A DNA stretch of 61,128 nucleotides from CAZKCI01 sp964551475 (GCA_964551475.1 CAZKCI010000008.1:1-61128); one strand, 5' to 3'; shown: positions 35,080-43,869, counted from the stretch's first letter. Translations and numbers: made by a program. Notes: generated by a model from the letters alone, not told the origin.

Positions 35080-35100
35080 CAAGTTGCCACCGTCCCTCCT
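35043..35100. repeat. Perfect 58-bp palindrome
   Basis: Two 29-base arms, AGGAGGGACGGTGGCAACTT then GTCAACTTG, and their exact complement without a loop. A shorter version lies at 763-786. It sits between two convergent genes and could act as a bidirectional terminator; a U-run is not obvious. Confidence 0.75.
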
Positions 35101-35145
35101 TATTTCCTTCCTGGGGGTCTATTGAGTCTAGGATCGGGGATCTGG

Positions 35146-36978
35146 CTACCGTGTGACGGGGATATCGCCGGTGGAGCCGAAATAGACTTGGGTGAGGTTT
35201 CGGATCGCCCATAAGCCGGCAGAGGGGCGGAAGACGCCGGTGTCATCCGTGCCATCTCCATTGAAGTCCGCGGGGAGCGCCCAATCGTTGCTGTTTCCGA
35301 AAGATACCCGGGTCACGTCCCGGATTGCCCACAAGGTTGCTGTGGGGCGGAAGATCCCGCCTTCCCATGTCCCATCGCCTGTATAGTCCCCGGGGACAGG
35401 ATCGTCGAAAGATGACCCGAAGATGAACCGGGTGACGTTTTTGGCAGACCACATCCCCGAGGACGGCCGGAAGACGGCGATGTCTTTGATCGTATTGGAA
35501 TCGTAATGCCCCGGAACGGGAATGTCCCCCGATGTTCCGAAGTAGACCCGCGTAACCCCCCGGATGCTCCAGAGCCCACTATCGCCCCTGAAGATCCCGG
35601 CCTCCGCCGTGTTGTTCCCGTCATAATCGACGGGGGCGGGGGCGTCCAGGGACGATCCGAAGTAGAATCGAGTCAGATTACGGACAGACCAGAGTCCGCT
35701 CGAATCCCGGAAGATGCCGATATCGGTTGTCGCATCCCCGTCATAGTCGGAGGGAACCGGCGAATCCGTCGATGCTCCGAAATACACCCGCGTCACTCCT
35801 TGCACCAACCATGAGCCATTCGAATCCCTGAAGACGGCCAGATCCGCAGTTCCGTCACCGTTATAGTCCCCGGAACCGACTGCACTGGAGTAAGAAGGAT
35901 AGCCGGAAACAAATTTCAGCATTTCACCGTCGATATATAGAATGTGGGGATTATCCCGCGAATCGAAACCGAATGAGACCTCTCTCCCGAAGCCGCTCGA
36001 TTGAGCCAGGGTTTGAATGCTCCAGGACAACCCTGAATTGTCCGATCTTCGCGCCAGCTTGAGCAAACCCCCGCTCGATTGGACAAAGGCAGCCCCAGGG
36101 ATGTCGATGCTCGTAAGGTCGAGACCGAGCGAATAAATGTACATATGATCGCTCATGATCGTTCGCTCCACATGCGGAACAGACTGGTAATTGAAGCCTT
36201 GTGTTCCGAAGATCGATTGGTAACTGACGGCGATATGCGGATTATCGTTCCTATCCAGTGCGAGCCCGATGTTGCTCAAAAGGTTGCTCTGAGAGAAGGA
36301 CGCCATAACGATATCGTGCCAGGAACCGCCGGTTTGCACGGAGCAGCGAATTTCCTGGGGAGGATTCCAGGCTATCCAGCGCCGGTCGAGGGAGTCGACG
36401 GAAGAAGCAATGCGCCAATCATAATCACCGCTTATCGTACTGATGGTCTCGAGATTCCAAGACCCGTCGCTGTATTCCGCGAACTTGAGGAGTTCGGTTC
36501 CCGCGGAAGAATCGGCGAAGGTCACCCCAGGTGCATCGGAGAGGTTGAGCGATACATCGTAATCGACGACTTCTCCGAATAATTCGGGGATGGTCCCGTG
36601 AGTCCATCCACCGGGTCCGCCCGCCGCATACCAAAAACCGTCCGCTTTGGTATAGACGATTCCCGGGACCCCGTTGGGACTGAGAGCGAAAGAGAACGGG
36701 CGGTTGTTATTTCTGAACCTGACGAGGTCGCCGTCGACCGTCTCTTCGACCCAGGTCCCGTTGTCGCGCACGCCATATTTCAGGACCCCAGTCTGCGGCT
36801 CCCAGGCAATATGCGGTCGGTCCTGGGAATCCAGTTTCATCTCGGCATACAAACCAGAAGCCATGGTTTCCACCGTCCATCTGCCCGGGTTCCCCCATGC
36901 AGCCATGCTGGTGAGTGCGAACCCTGCCAGCGCTCCAAGGATGACTGCTACCGTATGCCTCGCAGCTCTCGTTTTCAA
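35146..36978 (-). CDS. Secreted BNR-like protein with six-repeat C-terminal module
   Basis: About 610 residues. Signal peptide MKTRAARHTVAVILGALAGF followed by ALTSMAAWG if initiated at the TTG (36978), which has an AAGGA site at the right distance; an ATG at 36996 is the alternative. Residues 30-365 contain Asp-box-like repeats (DSQDRPHIAWEP, DRNDNPHIAVSY, DSRDNPHILYID), suggesting a sialidase-like propeller without visible catalytic residues. Six FG-GAP-like repeats (about 366-610) end in GSTGDIPVTR-stop. The conserved leader (copy 3) separates it from the upstream gene on the same strand. Confidence 0.75.
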   Translation of the reverse strand: MKTRAARHTVAVILGALAGFALTSMAAWGNPGRWTVETMASGLYAEMKLDSQDRPHIAWEPQTGVLKYGVRDNGTWVEETVDGDLVRFRNNNRPFSFALSPNGVPGIVYTKADGFWYAAGGPGGWTHGTIPELFGEVVDYDVSLNLSDAPGVTFADSSAGTELLKFAEYSDGSWNLETISTISGDYDWRIASSVDSLDRRWIAWNPPQEIRCSVQTGGSWHDIVMASFSQSNLLSNIGLALDRNDNPHIAVSYQSIFGTQGFNYQSVPHVERTIMSDHMYIYSLGLDLTSIDIPGAAFVQSSGGLLKLARRSDNSGLSWSIQTLAQSSGFGREVSFGFDSRDNPHILYIDGEMLKFVSGYPSYSSAVGSGDYNGDGTADLAVFRDSNGSWLVQGVTRVYFGASTDSPVPSDYDGDATTDIGIFRDSSGLWSVRNLTRFYFGSSLDAPAPVDYDGNNTAEAGIFRGDSGLWSIRGVTRVYFGTSGDIPVPGHYDSNTIKDIAVFRPSSGMWSAKNVTRFIFGSSFDDPVPGDYTGDGTWEGGIFRPTATLWAIRDVTRVSFGNSNDWALPADFNGDGTDDTGVFRPSAGLWAIRNLTQVYFGSTGDIPVTR

Positions 36979-37026
36979 AGATATCTGTCCTTCCATCGTC
37001 AGTTCTGAAATCATCTCGGCTCCCAA

Positions 37027-37112
37027 ACAAAACCCGGCCGGACATCTCTGTCCATCGCCGGGTCAGTCCTGCCGAACCTCATGTCCCCAGTCTGTCCTCA
37101 CGATGTTCCCTT
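37027..37112 (-). promoter_or_regulatory. Candidate leader/attenuator, copy 3
   Basis: Begins at the stop codon of the upstream gene: GGTAGCGAAGGGAACATCGT, GAGGACAGACTGGGGACATG, AGGTTCGGCAGG, then stem CCCGGC/GCCGGG (37032-37063) enclosing GGACA-GAGA-TGTCC, then TTTT. Nearly identical to copy 4 over about 85 bases, pointing to recent duplication. Confidence 0.6.
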
Positions 37113-37114
37113 CG

Positions 37115-40100
37115 CTACCTGGTGACGGGGAGATCGTTTGTTGATCCAAACCAGCAACGGGTGAGATCCCTAATCGCCCAAAAAGCCGATGAGGAGCGGA
37201 ATATAGCCAGCTGGGTCGAACCGTAGCCGCCGTAATCGGCGGGGACGGGAAGATCGCCCTCCGTTCCGAAATAAAGGGTGGTGACGCCCCTGAACATCCA
37301 ACGAGCCCAGCGCGGACGAACGACGGCGATATCAATCGTCCCGTCGCCGTCGAAATCACGGGCGAAGGGGATGTCGCCGGCTTTCCCAAAGTAGAAACGA
37401 GTGGTGTTGTAGACCGCCCAAAGACCCGAAGTCGGCCGGAATATCGCCGGTTCTCCCCACCCGTCTTCGTCGTAATCGGCCGGGACGGGGATGTCGTCTT
37501 GCGCGCCCCACCAAAGCCGCATGTCGTTCCCTGAGCTGAGTCTTTCCGCCCACAGCCCACCGTTGGGGCGGAAGACAGCTGCATCAGCTATCCCATCTCC
37601 GTCATAGTCCGCCGGGGCGGGAATGTCTCCATTCGTACCCAGGTACATCCTGGTCACGCCGCTCATTGCCCAGAGGCCATTTGACGGACGGAAGATCGCC
37701 GCCTCGGACGTGCCGTCGCCCGCGTAGTCGCCCGCGGCGGGGATGTCGCCGGTTTGCCCGAAGACGGTGCTGCTGACGCCCCTTATCGCCCAGAACCCGT
37801 TGGTCTGCCGGAAGACAGCGATGTCGGAGCTCCCATCTCCGTTGTAATCGCCGCTCTCCAGTAGGGGATATGGAGAAGGAGAAGGGGCGGGGGTCGGCGT
37901 GGGTGTGTACGCGCGGAATTCCACCTGATCCAACCAACAGGTATCATCACCGGCGGTCCATATGTCGTCTTTGATAAACATCCATTCCAGCGCATGGACC
38001 CCCGGAGAGAGAACATGAACGACATTCTTCCATTGGTCGTAACCGAAGTTCCGGGTGATTTCAGTTCCATCGACAGAGAAGAGGATGGGATCTCTTTGGT
38101 GGCAAGAGGCAAACCAGGCGAATGTCACCACCCCCGGTCCCTCGACCTGCGTCCCCAGGCAGCTTCTCTGGGAATCCGCGATCTCCCCGCTCTGCGCCGC
38201 ATCTCCGCCGGCGAACGACCGGCAGTCGGTGCCCGACCACTCGCTATCCCCCCACGTCTCCCAGACCAGAGCAGTGTTGTCGACCGCTTCGCCAAGAGAG
38301 ATATTGACCGTCGATATCTCGATTTTGTCGATCCAGCCGCAATCGCTCCCGGCGTCTACGAACTCATCTTTGTTATATCTCCACTCCAGGATATTTTCCC
38401 CCTGGCCCAGGCAAAAACTCAGCGTTCTCCAATCTTTTTCGCCGTCGATGCTCGCCTTGAGCAGCCCGTTCAAATGAAACTCAAGGTGGTCATAGCCCCC
38501 CTCGGAGGAAACCTTCCAGGCGAAGGTCACCGTTCCCGGTCCGGCCGCCCGGGCGGTAAGACTGCGTCGGCCGGGGTCCGACGTGCTCTCGCATTCGATG
38601 GCATCGCCGTCGAAATAGGAGACATCATCCTGGCCGAACCATCCCCCCGACTCCGGGGTTATCCATTCCAGGGCGGGGTTGTCCGCGGCCTCGCTGAGCG
38701 ATAGGGAACTCGCTTTCAACGTGACGCAGTCCAGCCACGCGCAGTTGGTGACGTACGACGAATATCCGCTATTAATATATTTCCAGCCGAGATCATGGCG
38801 GCCCGGACTGAGGCCGATGCGTTTTCTGTGCCATTCGGTGGATCCAAGGATCTCGGAATGTGTTTCTCCATCCAGGGAGACGACCAGAGAACCATACACG
38901 GCATAATAATTGGACAGCGGCGGGATGACTTTGCAGTAATAGGTGAGGATAGCCGGTCCTTCGGCGACGGTTGCCAGCGAACTGAATTTGCCCGCTCCGA
39001 CAGAGCCGCTTTGGGCGGCGTCTCCTCCGGCGTAAAAGGTCCTGGCTTGACCGAACCACAAGGCCTGCCCGTCGGTCGCCCAGGGGAGGTCATCGTTGTC
39101 AACCGCTTCGCCGATCGAAATGGGAGGCGTGAGTGAGGGAGAGGGGGACGGAGAAGGCGTCGGGGGAATGCTGGGCGTGGGCGTCGGCGTCCTATAACCG
39201 AAGGGGGTCGGGCTGGGAGAAACCGTTGGAGAGGGAGTAGGTGTGGGAGGCGGCGTCTTATACCCGTATGGGGTCGGACTCGGTGTCGGCGTAGGTACAC
39301 CCCACTTGGCGATGTAGGTTGAAACTTGGCCTCCCGCTGTTATGAAACTACCCCCCGCGTAGAGATTGGACCCGTCCCAGGCAAGCGCACTGACAGTACC
39401 ATTCATCCCTGTGCCTAAGGCTGACCACGCGCTCCCATCCCATTTGGCGATGTAGTTCGCACTCACTCCCCCAGCTGTCGTGAAATATCCCCCCGCGTAG
39501 AGATTGGACCCGTCCCAGGCAAGCGCCCGGACATAGCCATTCATCCCTGTGCTCAAGGCTGACCATGCGCTCCCATCCCATTTGGCGATGTAGTTCGCGC
39601 TTGCGCCTCCAGCCGTGTTGAAACTTCCCCCCGCGAAGAGAGTCGACCCATCCCAGGCAAGCGCAAGGACACTGGTATTCATCCCTGTGTCCAAGGCTGA
39701 CCATGCGCTCCCGTCCCACTTGGCGATGTAGTTTGCACTTACGCCTCCGGCCGTGTTGAAACTTCCCCCCGCGAAGAGAGTTGAACCATCCCAGGCAAGC
39801 GCACGGACAATACCATTCGTTCCCGAACCGAGGGGGTACCATAAGCTCCCATCCCATCTTGCGATATAGTTCGCACTCACTCCTCCCGCCAAGGCGAAGG
39901 CTCCCCCTGCATAGAGATTTGACCCGTCCCAGGTAGAAGCATATACGGAACTGTTCATTCCCGAACCGAGGGCCGACCATCTGTGCCCATTCCATTTGGC
40001 GATCCTGCTCGCACTCCCGCCTCCCGCCACACTGAAACCTCCCCCCGCGCAAAGGTCCAATCCGCTACATGAGAGTGATAAAACATCACCATTCATCCCC

Positions 40101-41488
40101 GAGCCGAAGGCCGACCATCTGTGCCCATTCCATTTGGCGATCCTGCTTGCACTCACGCCTCCCGCCATACTGAAACTTCCCCCCAGGCAAAGGTCGGCTC
40201 CGTTCCATAAAAGTGATAAAACCTCACCATCCATCCCCGAGCCGAGAGTCGACCATGAACCCCCGTCCCATTTGGCGAGATGTTTGGCTCCCACGCCTCC
40301 CGCCCGTTCAAAATCTCCACCAGCATAGAGGTTTGCCCCATCCCGAGTAAGCGTGTATACATATCCATCCATCCCCGAACCGAGAGCCGACCATGAACTC
40401 CCATCCCATTTGGCGACACTGTACGCCCCCCCTGCGTATAGGCAGGATCCGTCCCAGGCAAGAGCGTAGACATGATGGATCATCTCACAACCGAGCGTTG
40501 ACCATGTGCTTCCGTCCCAACAGGCGATGCTGTTTACACTCACGCCTCCTGCCGCTGTGAACCGCCCTCCTGCGTAGAGATGGGATCCATCCCAGACAAG
40601 CGCGTGCACAGCGGTCTCAGCACCTTCGCCGCTGACACCAGAACTAAGCGCCGACCAGGCGCTTCCGTCCCATCGGGCGACCCGGTTTGCACTCACCCCT
40701 CCTGCGGTTGTGAACCGCCCTCCTGCATAGAGATTTGAACCGTCCCAGGCCAACGCGCGTACGGAAGTAGCAACGCCACCTGTCACGCCCGAGCTCAGGG
40801 CCGTCCAGACGCTCCCATCCCATTTGGCGATGTAGTTCGCACTCACTCCCCCAGCCGTCGTGAAATATCCCCCCGCGCAGAGGTTGGACCCGTCCCAGGC
40901 AAGCGCAAGGACAGGACCAGTCATCCCTGTCCCCAAGGCTGACCAGGCGCTCCCGTCCCATCTGGCGATGCTGTTCGCATTTACGCCTCCCGCCGTGTTG
41001 AAACTACCCCCCGCATAAAGGTTACCCGAGTCGTCCAGGGCTAACGCGTTAACTGTTCCGTTTATCCCCGAACCGAGAGCCGACCATGCGCTTCCGTCCC
41101 ATTTAACCACCCCATTCGCGAAAGCATCTCCTGCAATGCTGAATTCGCCGCCGAAATACAGGTTTCCGGCTCCATCTCTAATCGAGGCGTATACTCTACG
41201 ATCAGTCCCCAGCAGGCCTCCCATGCTGATCCACCTTTGGCCGTTGGTTACCGGATCGACCGAAGCGAGATAGGCCATTTTCGTGCCTTCTCCCTTACCC
41301 ATCTCTAGGGAAGGGGTTGGATATCCGCTGCTCTCGCCGCCCCTTCCACCCAAACAGGTTGACCGGTCGAGGCTCAGTTCCGCCGCCAGAAGAAATGGGC
41401 AAGGCACTAGAACCATTGCCGCCAGAGAGATTGCACTGATCATATACAACTTCATCCAGTCTTTTCTCGCGGGTGACAGGGATTTCAT
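37115..41488 (-). CDS. Giant secreted propeller/jelly-roll protein with six-repeat C-terminal module
   Basis: A 1457-residue protein. Signal peptide (about 1-35, ending FLLAAELS). Residues about 95-700 are 13 tandem repeats of 42-48 residues with consensus AKWDGSAWSALGSGM and ALAWDGSNLYAGGYF, a propeller-like array; repeats 11-13 are almost identical. A Pro/Thr linker (GYKTPPPTP, GYRTPTPTP) precedes three jelly-roll domains (start SIGEAVDN, LSEAADNP, SLGEAVDN; each ends CGWIDKIEI-like) at about 780-1200, then six FG-GAP-like repeats (1213-1457) ending NDLPVTR-stop. No catalytic motif; probable adhesin or matrix protein. Carries leader copy 4 and a hairpin over its ribosome binding site. Confidence 0.8.
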   Translation of the reverse strand: MKSLSPARKDWMKLYMISAISLAAMVLVPCPFLLAAELSLDRSTCLGGRGGESSGYPTPSLEMGKGEGTKMAYLASVDPVTNGQRWISMGGLLGTDRRVYASIRDGAGNLYFGGEFSIAGDAFANGVVKWDGSAWSALGSGINGTVNALALDDSGNLYAGGSFNTAGGVNANSIARWDGSAWSALGTGMTGPVLALAWDGSNLCAGGYFTTAGGVSANYIAKWDGSVWTALSSGVTGGVATSVRALAWDGSNLYAGGRFTTAGGVSANRVARWDGSAWSALSSGVSGEGAETAVHALVWDGSHLYAGGRFTAAGGVSVNSIACWDGSTWSTLGCEMIHHVYALAWDGSCLYAGGAYSVAKWDGSSWSALGSGMDGYVYTLTRDGANLYAGGDFERAGGVGAKHLAKWDGGSWSTLGSGMDGEVLSLLWNGADLCLGGSFSMAGGVSASRIAKWNGHRWSAFGSGMNGDVLSLSCSGLDLCAGGGFSVAGGGSASRIAKWNGHRWSALGSGMNSSVYASTWDGSNLYAGGAFALAGGVSANYIARWDGSLWYPLGSGTNGIVRALAWDGSTLFAGGSFNTAGGVSANYIAKWDGSAWSALDTGMNTSVLALAWDGSTLFAGGSFNTAGGASANYIAKWDGSAWSALSTGMNGYVRALAWDGSNLYAGGYFTTAGGVSANYIAKWDGSAWSALGTGMNGTVSALAWDGSNLYAGGSFITAGGQVSTYIAKWGVPTPTPSPTPYGYKTPPPTPTPSPTVSPSPTPFGYRTPTPTPSIPPTPSPSPSPSLTPPISIGEAVDNDDLPWATDGQALWFGQARTFYAGGDAAQSGSVGAGKFSSLATVAEGPAILTYYCKVIPPLSNYYAVYGSLVVSLDGETHSEILGSTEWHRKRIGLSPGRHDLGWKYINSGYSSYVTNCAWLDCVTLKASSLSLSEAADNPALEWITPESGGWFGQDDVSYFDGDAIECESTSDPGRRSLTARAAGPGTVTFAWKVSSEGGYDHLEFHLNGLLKASIDGEKDWRTLSFCLGQGENILEWRYNKDEFVDAGSDCGWIDKIEISTVNISLGEAVDNTALVWETWGDSEWSGTDCRSFAGGDAAQSGEIADSQRSCLGTQVEGPGVVTFAWFASCHQRDPILFSVDGTEITRNFGYDQWKNVVHVLSPGVHALEWMFIKDDIWTAGDDTCWLDQVEFRAYTPTPTPAPSPSPYPLLESGDYNGDGSSDIAVFRQTNGFWAIRGVSSTVFGQTGDIPAAGDYAGDGTSEAAIFRPSNGLWAMSGVTRMYLGTNGDIPAPADYDGDGIADAAVFRPNGGLWAERLSSGNDMRLWWGAQDDIPVPADYDEDGWGEPAIFRPTSGLWAVYNTTRFYFGKAGDIPFARDFDGDGTIDIAVVRPRWARWMFRGVTTLYFGTEGDLPVPADYGGYGSTQLAIFRSSSAFWAIRDLTRCWFGSTNDLPVTR

Positions 41489-41493
41489 CCCAC

Positions 41494-41526
41494 CAGCGCC
41501 CTTCCAATGATGTGAGGGGGCGCTGG
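41494..41526 (-). promoter_or_regulatory. Hairpin that can hide the ribosome binding site
   Basis: CCAGCGCCC and GGGCGCTGG form a perfect 9-bp stem just before the start codon of the giant protein gene (positions approximate by one base). The GGAAGG site is in the loop/right arm, so folding could block initiation. Confidence 0.4.
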
Positions 41527-41561
41527 GTGTTGTGCCTTCGCTATTGCTCTTTCTGGTACAA

Positions 41562-41650
41562 TAAAAATCCCGGCCGGACATCTCTGTCCGTAGCCGGGCT
41601 AGACCTGCCGAACCTCATGTCCCCAGTCTGTTCTCACGATGTTCCCTTCG
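41562..41650 (-). promoter_or_regulatory. Candidate leader/attenuator, copy 4
   Basis: Same layout as copy 3: starts at the stop codon of the upstream gene, GAGAACAGACTGGGGACATG, AGGTTCGGCAGGTCT, stem CCCGGC/GCCGGG (41569-41598) enclosing GGACA-GAGA-TGTCC, then ATTTTTATT. AGAC of the block can pair with GTCT after it. Followed after about 70 bases by the giant protein gene. Confidence 0.6.
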
Positions 41651-43684
41651 CTACCTGGTGACGGGGATGTCGCCGCTGGAGCCAAAGTATAGCTGGGTAA
41701 GATCTCTGACCGACCAGAGACCGGAAGAATCGCGGAAGATGCCGGCATCGTCCACCCTGTCCCCGTTATAGTCTCCGAGCACCGCATGGTCAGCCGAGGT
41801 TCCGAAGCAGAACCTGGTGCTGTCGTGGACCGCCCAGAGGCCGGAGGAGGGACGGAAGATCCCCGCTTCCCCGGTCCCGTTACCGTCGTAGTCGCCGGGG
41901 AGCAGGAAGTCGTCGCCGGTGCCGAAGTAGAAGTTGACGCCCCAGTAAAGAGTGGTCTGAATGTGGAGCCTCCATTGCCCCCGGTCCATCTCGAAATATG
42001 CGACATCCGTCGTTCCATTGCCGTCGTAGTCGCTGGGAACGGAGAGGGGGGAGTGGACGCCCCAGTATAACCGCGTAAAATCGAATATCGCCCACATGCC
42101 GCTCCATGGCCTGAAAATCCCCACCCGACAGGTTCCGTCGCCGACGTAATCATTGGGCACCGGCAGGTCCAGGAACCTCCCGAAACTGAGCCGGGTGAGG
42201 CCCCGGATCGCCCAGAAGCCGGCCGAGGGGCGGAAAATCCCGGCTTCGGTGGTCCCGTCTCCATCGTAGTCTCCCGGCGCGAGTTCGTCGCCTTCGCTGC
42301 CGAAATACAGCCGGGTCAGATTCCGGACCGCCCAAAGGGCGCTATTCGGGCGGAAAACGGCGATGTCGCTCGTCCCGTCGCCGTTGTAATCGCTGGAGGC
42401 GATGCCGGCCCGCTCGTGCAACGGTGTCAGCTGGAAGTCGAAGTTTTCGATCGCCGTCTGGCAGTCCCACGACACATCGTTCCACCTATATCCGGGGATG
42501 TAGCCCCGCCGGCGGGCCTCCCCGGTGATCGTTCCGGGGGGATGGTCGCCAAAGATAGCGAAACTGTAGGCTCCGTTCTCATCCGTCGTCGCCAGATTAG
42601 ATTGGCCATCGGCGAATGCCAGTCTGACCTCCGCCCCGGGGATGTTTTCGTAGAGAACGGCGTTGACGACGTGGCCGCTCAGGGTGAAATCGCAGGAGAC
42701 CGTGGGAGAGGGGGAAGGGGCCGGCGAGGGCGTCGACGTGGGCGCCGGCGTAGGCGGCGTGGCCTTGTAGTAGTCCACCGAGACATCGGCGAAATTGCAG
42801 AGATCGTGGAAAGAGATGATCTCCGACCTATGCCATCCTGGAGAGAGGGACGAGGTGTTCCCCAGCGCGATGCTGATGGAGTAAACCTGCCCGTCGATGC
42901 CGAACCCCCGCGCCGGAGTCACCTCTATCCAGTCGGTGCAACTCGTCCACCAGTCCATCAGATTCGCCGGATCGGGGATACAGCCGTAGGTGGAATCGTA
43001 GATAATGCCGGCGGAGCGGGTCTGTTCGCTCAAGGAAACATAGCGAGGATCGGTCGAGGGACAGCAGGAACAAGTGGGCGCGGTCGTCGGCGACGGCCCG
43101 CAATAATCGCCTGGCGTCGGAGACGGCGTTAGGTAGCCTTCCGGAGTGAGCGTGGGCGTGGGCGTCGGCGGCAGGGCTTCCTGGGCGGTCTGCGTCAGCC
43201 CGGCGTCATAATACGTCGAGCCGTCGGAACCCACGTAGAGCTCGGTGAATGTGCTCAGCGGGGGGAGATAGACGTGTTTCTTCTGCCCTCCGTCATAGGT
43301 GATGAACAGGTTGTCCCCGGTCTGCGCGTTGCCTCCCAAGCCTTGAAGAGAAGTTCGCGGAGACCGGGCTGCGCCGCAACGGGGTTCCCGCGGGATGCAG
43401 TCGGAGTAGAGGAAGGATTGAATTCTCAGCGCTCCCCGACCGCTTCCCTTGTCGTAAAACCTGTTCTCTCGATCAAAGATATGTCCCCAGTAGGGCTCGT
43501 CTCCCTGATCGTTCATAAATCGGAAGCACCGTCCATAAAGGCAGGAGGAATTCTCGTGGACTAGCAACGCGCTTTCGATGTCGGAAAGCTCGAGAAAGGA
43601 TGCAGCCCGAGACAGGGAGCTGAAGAACAGCGTCGCGATAATGACCGTCGCGGCGGCAGTCTTCACGTAGTTAGTTGTCTTCAC
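41651..43684 (-). CDS. Secreted Cna-B/CarboxypepD-like protein with six-repeat C-terminal module
   Basis: A 677-residue exoprotein. GTG start at 43684 with an AAGGAG site ten bases away, then signal peptide (ends SSLSRA). Residues 30-150 form an unassigned domain with four Cys; two Pro/Thr linkers (one with GYLTPSPTPG) flank a Cys-containing domain; a carboxypeptidase-regulatory-like domain follows at about 335-425 (LSGHVVNAVLYENIPGAEVR, then DENGAYSF). Six FG-GAP-like repeats (428-677) end GSSGDIPVTR-stop. Carries leader copy 5. Confidence 0.78.
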   Translation of the reverse strand: MKTTNYVKTAAATVIIATLFFSSLSRAASFLELSDIESALLVHENSSCLYGRCFRFMNDQGDEPYWGHIFDRENRFYDKGSGRGALRIQSFLYSDCIPREPRCGAARSPRTSLQGLGGNAQTGDNLFITYDGGQKKHVYLPPLSTFTELYVGSDGSTYYDAGLTQTAQEALPPTPTPTLTPEGYLTPSPTPGDYCGPSPTTAPTCSCCPSTDPRYVSLSEQTRSAGIIYDSTYGCIPDPANLMDWWTSCTDWIEVTPARGFGIDGQVYSISIALGNTSSLSPGWHRSEIISFHDLCNFADVSVDYYKATPPTPAPTSTPSPAPSPSPTVSCDFTLSGHVVNAVLYENIPGAEVRLAFADGQSNLATTDENGAYSFAIFGDHPPGTITGEARRRGYIPGYRWNDVSWDCQTAIENFDFQLTPLHERAGIASSDYNGDGTSDIAVFRPNSALWAVRNLTRLYFGSEGDELAPGDYDGDGTTEAGIFRPSAGFWAIRGLTRLSFGRFLDLPVPNDYVGDGTCRVGIFRPWSGMWAIFDFTRLYWGVHSPLSVPSDYDGNGTTDVAYFEMDRGQWRLHIQTTLYWGVNFYFGTGDDFLLPGDYDGNGTGEAGIFRPSSGLWAVHDSTRFCFGTSADHAVLGDYNGDRVDDAGIFRDSSGLWSVRDLTQLYFGSSGDIPVTR

Positions 43685-43726
43685 GGCAACGAAACTCCTT
43701 GTAGCTGACGCTCCACTCCTTAAAAA

Positions 43727-43830
43727 TAGTGCCCGGCCGGATACGGCTATCCGAGCCGGGTCAGTATTGCCGAACCTCATGTCCCCAGTCTGATCTCACG
43801 ATACCTCCCGCCGGGGTTGCTGTGGTGACT
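43727..43830 (-). promoter_or_regulatory. Candidate leader/attenuator, copy 5
   Basis: Minus strand: CCCCGGCGGGAGG, ATCAGACTGGGGACATGAGG, TTCGGCAATACTG, then stem GCCCGG/CCGGGC (43732-43760) enclosing GGATA-GCC-GTATCC, then CACTATTTTT. Very similar to copy 2 for about 160 bases including upstream sequence. Upstream lies only a divergent toxin-antitoxin operon. Confidence 0.6.
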
Positions 43831-43840
43831 GCTAGTAGAA

Positions 43841-43869
43841 AGTATCCCCCGATTGGAAGTGGATGTCAA
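43841..43869 (-). promoter_or_regulatory. Candidate promoter for leader copy 5
   Basis: TTGACA (43869-43864), 17-base spacer, GATACT (43846-43841) on the minus strand. Transcription would start near 43834, just before the conserved leader block. The same layout at copy 2 supports it. Confidence 0.45.

Noticed and set aside
37115..41130. CRISPR array in the regularly repeated region
   Set aside because: The periodicity of about 135 bases encodes in-frame propeller repeats; there are no short identical repeats with unique spacers and no cas genes.
29249..43830. Integron attC sites as an explanation of the leader elements
   Set aside because: No GTTRRRY/RYYYAAC core pairs could be found (the GTTCGGC present is not canonical), one gene is in the opposite direction, and no integrase is in the window.
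29249..43830. Known riboswitch class, especially c-di-GMP (GEMM)
   Set aside because: The conserved GGGACGCAAAGCC-type core and tetraloop receptor pattern are absent, and no other class I know matches the conserved block.
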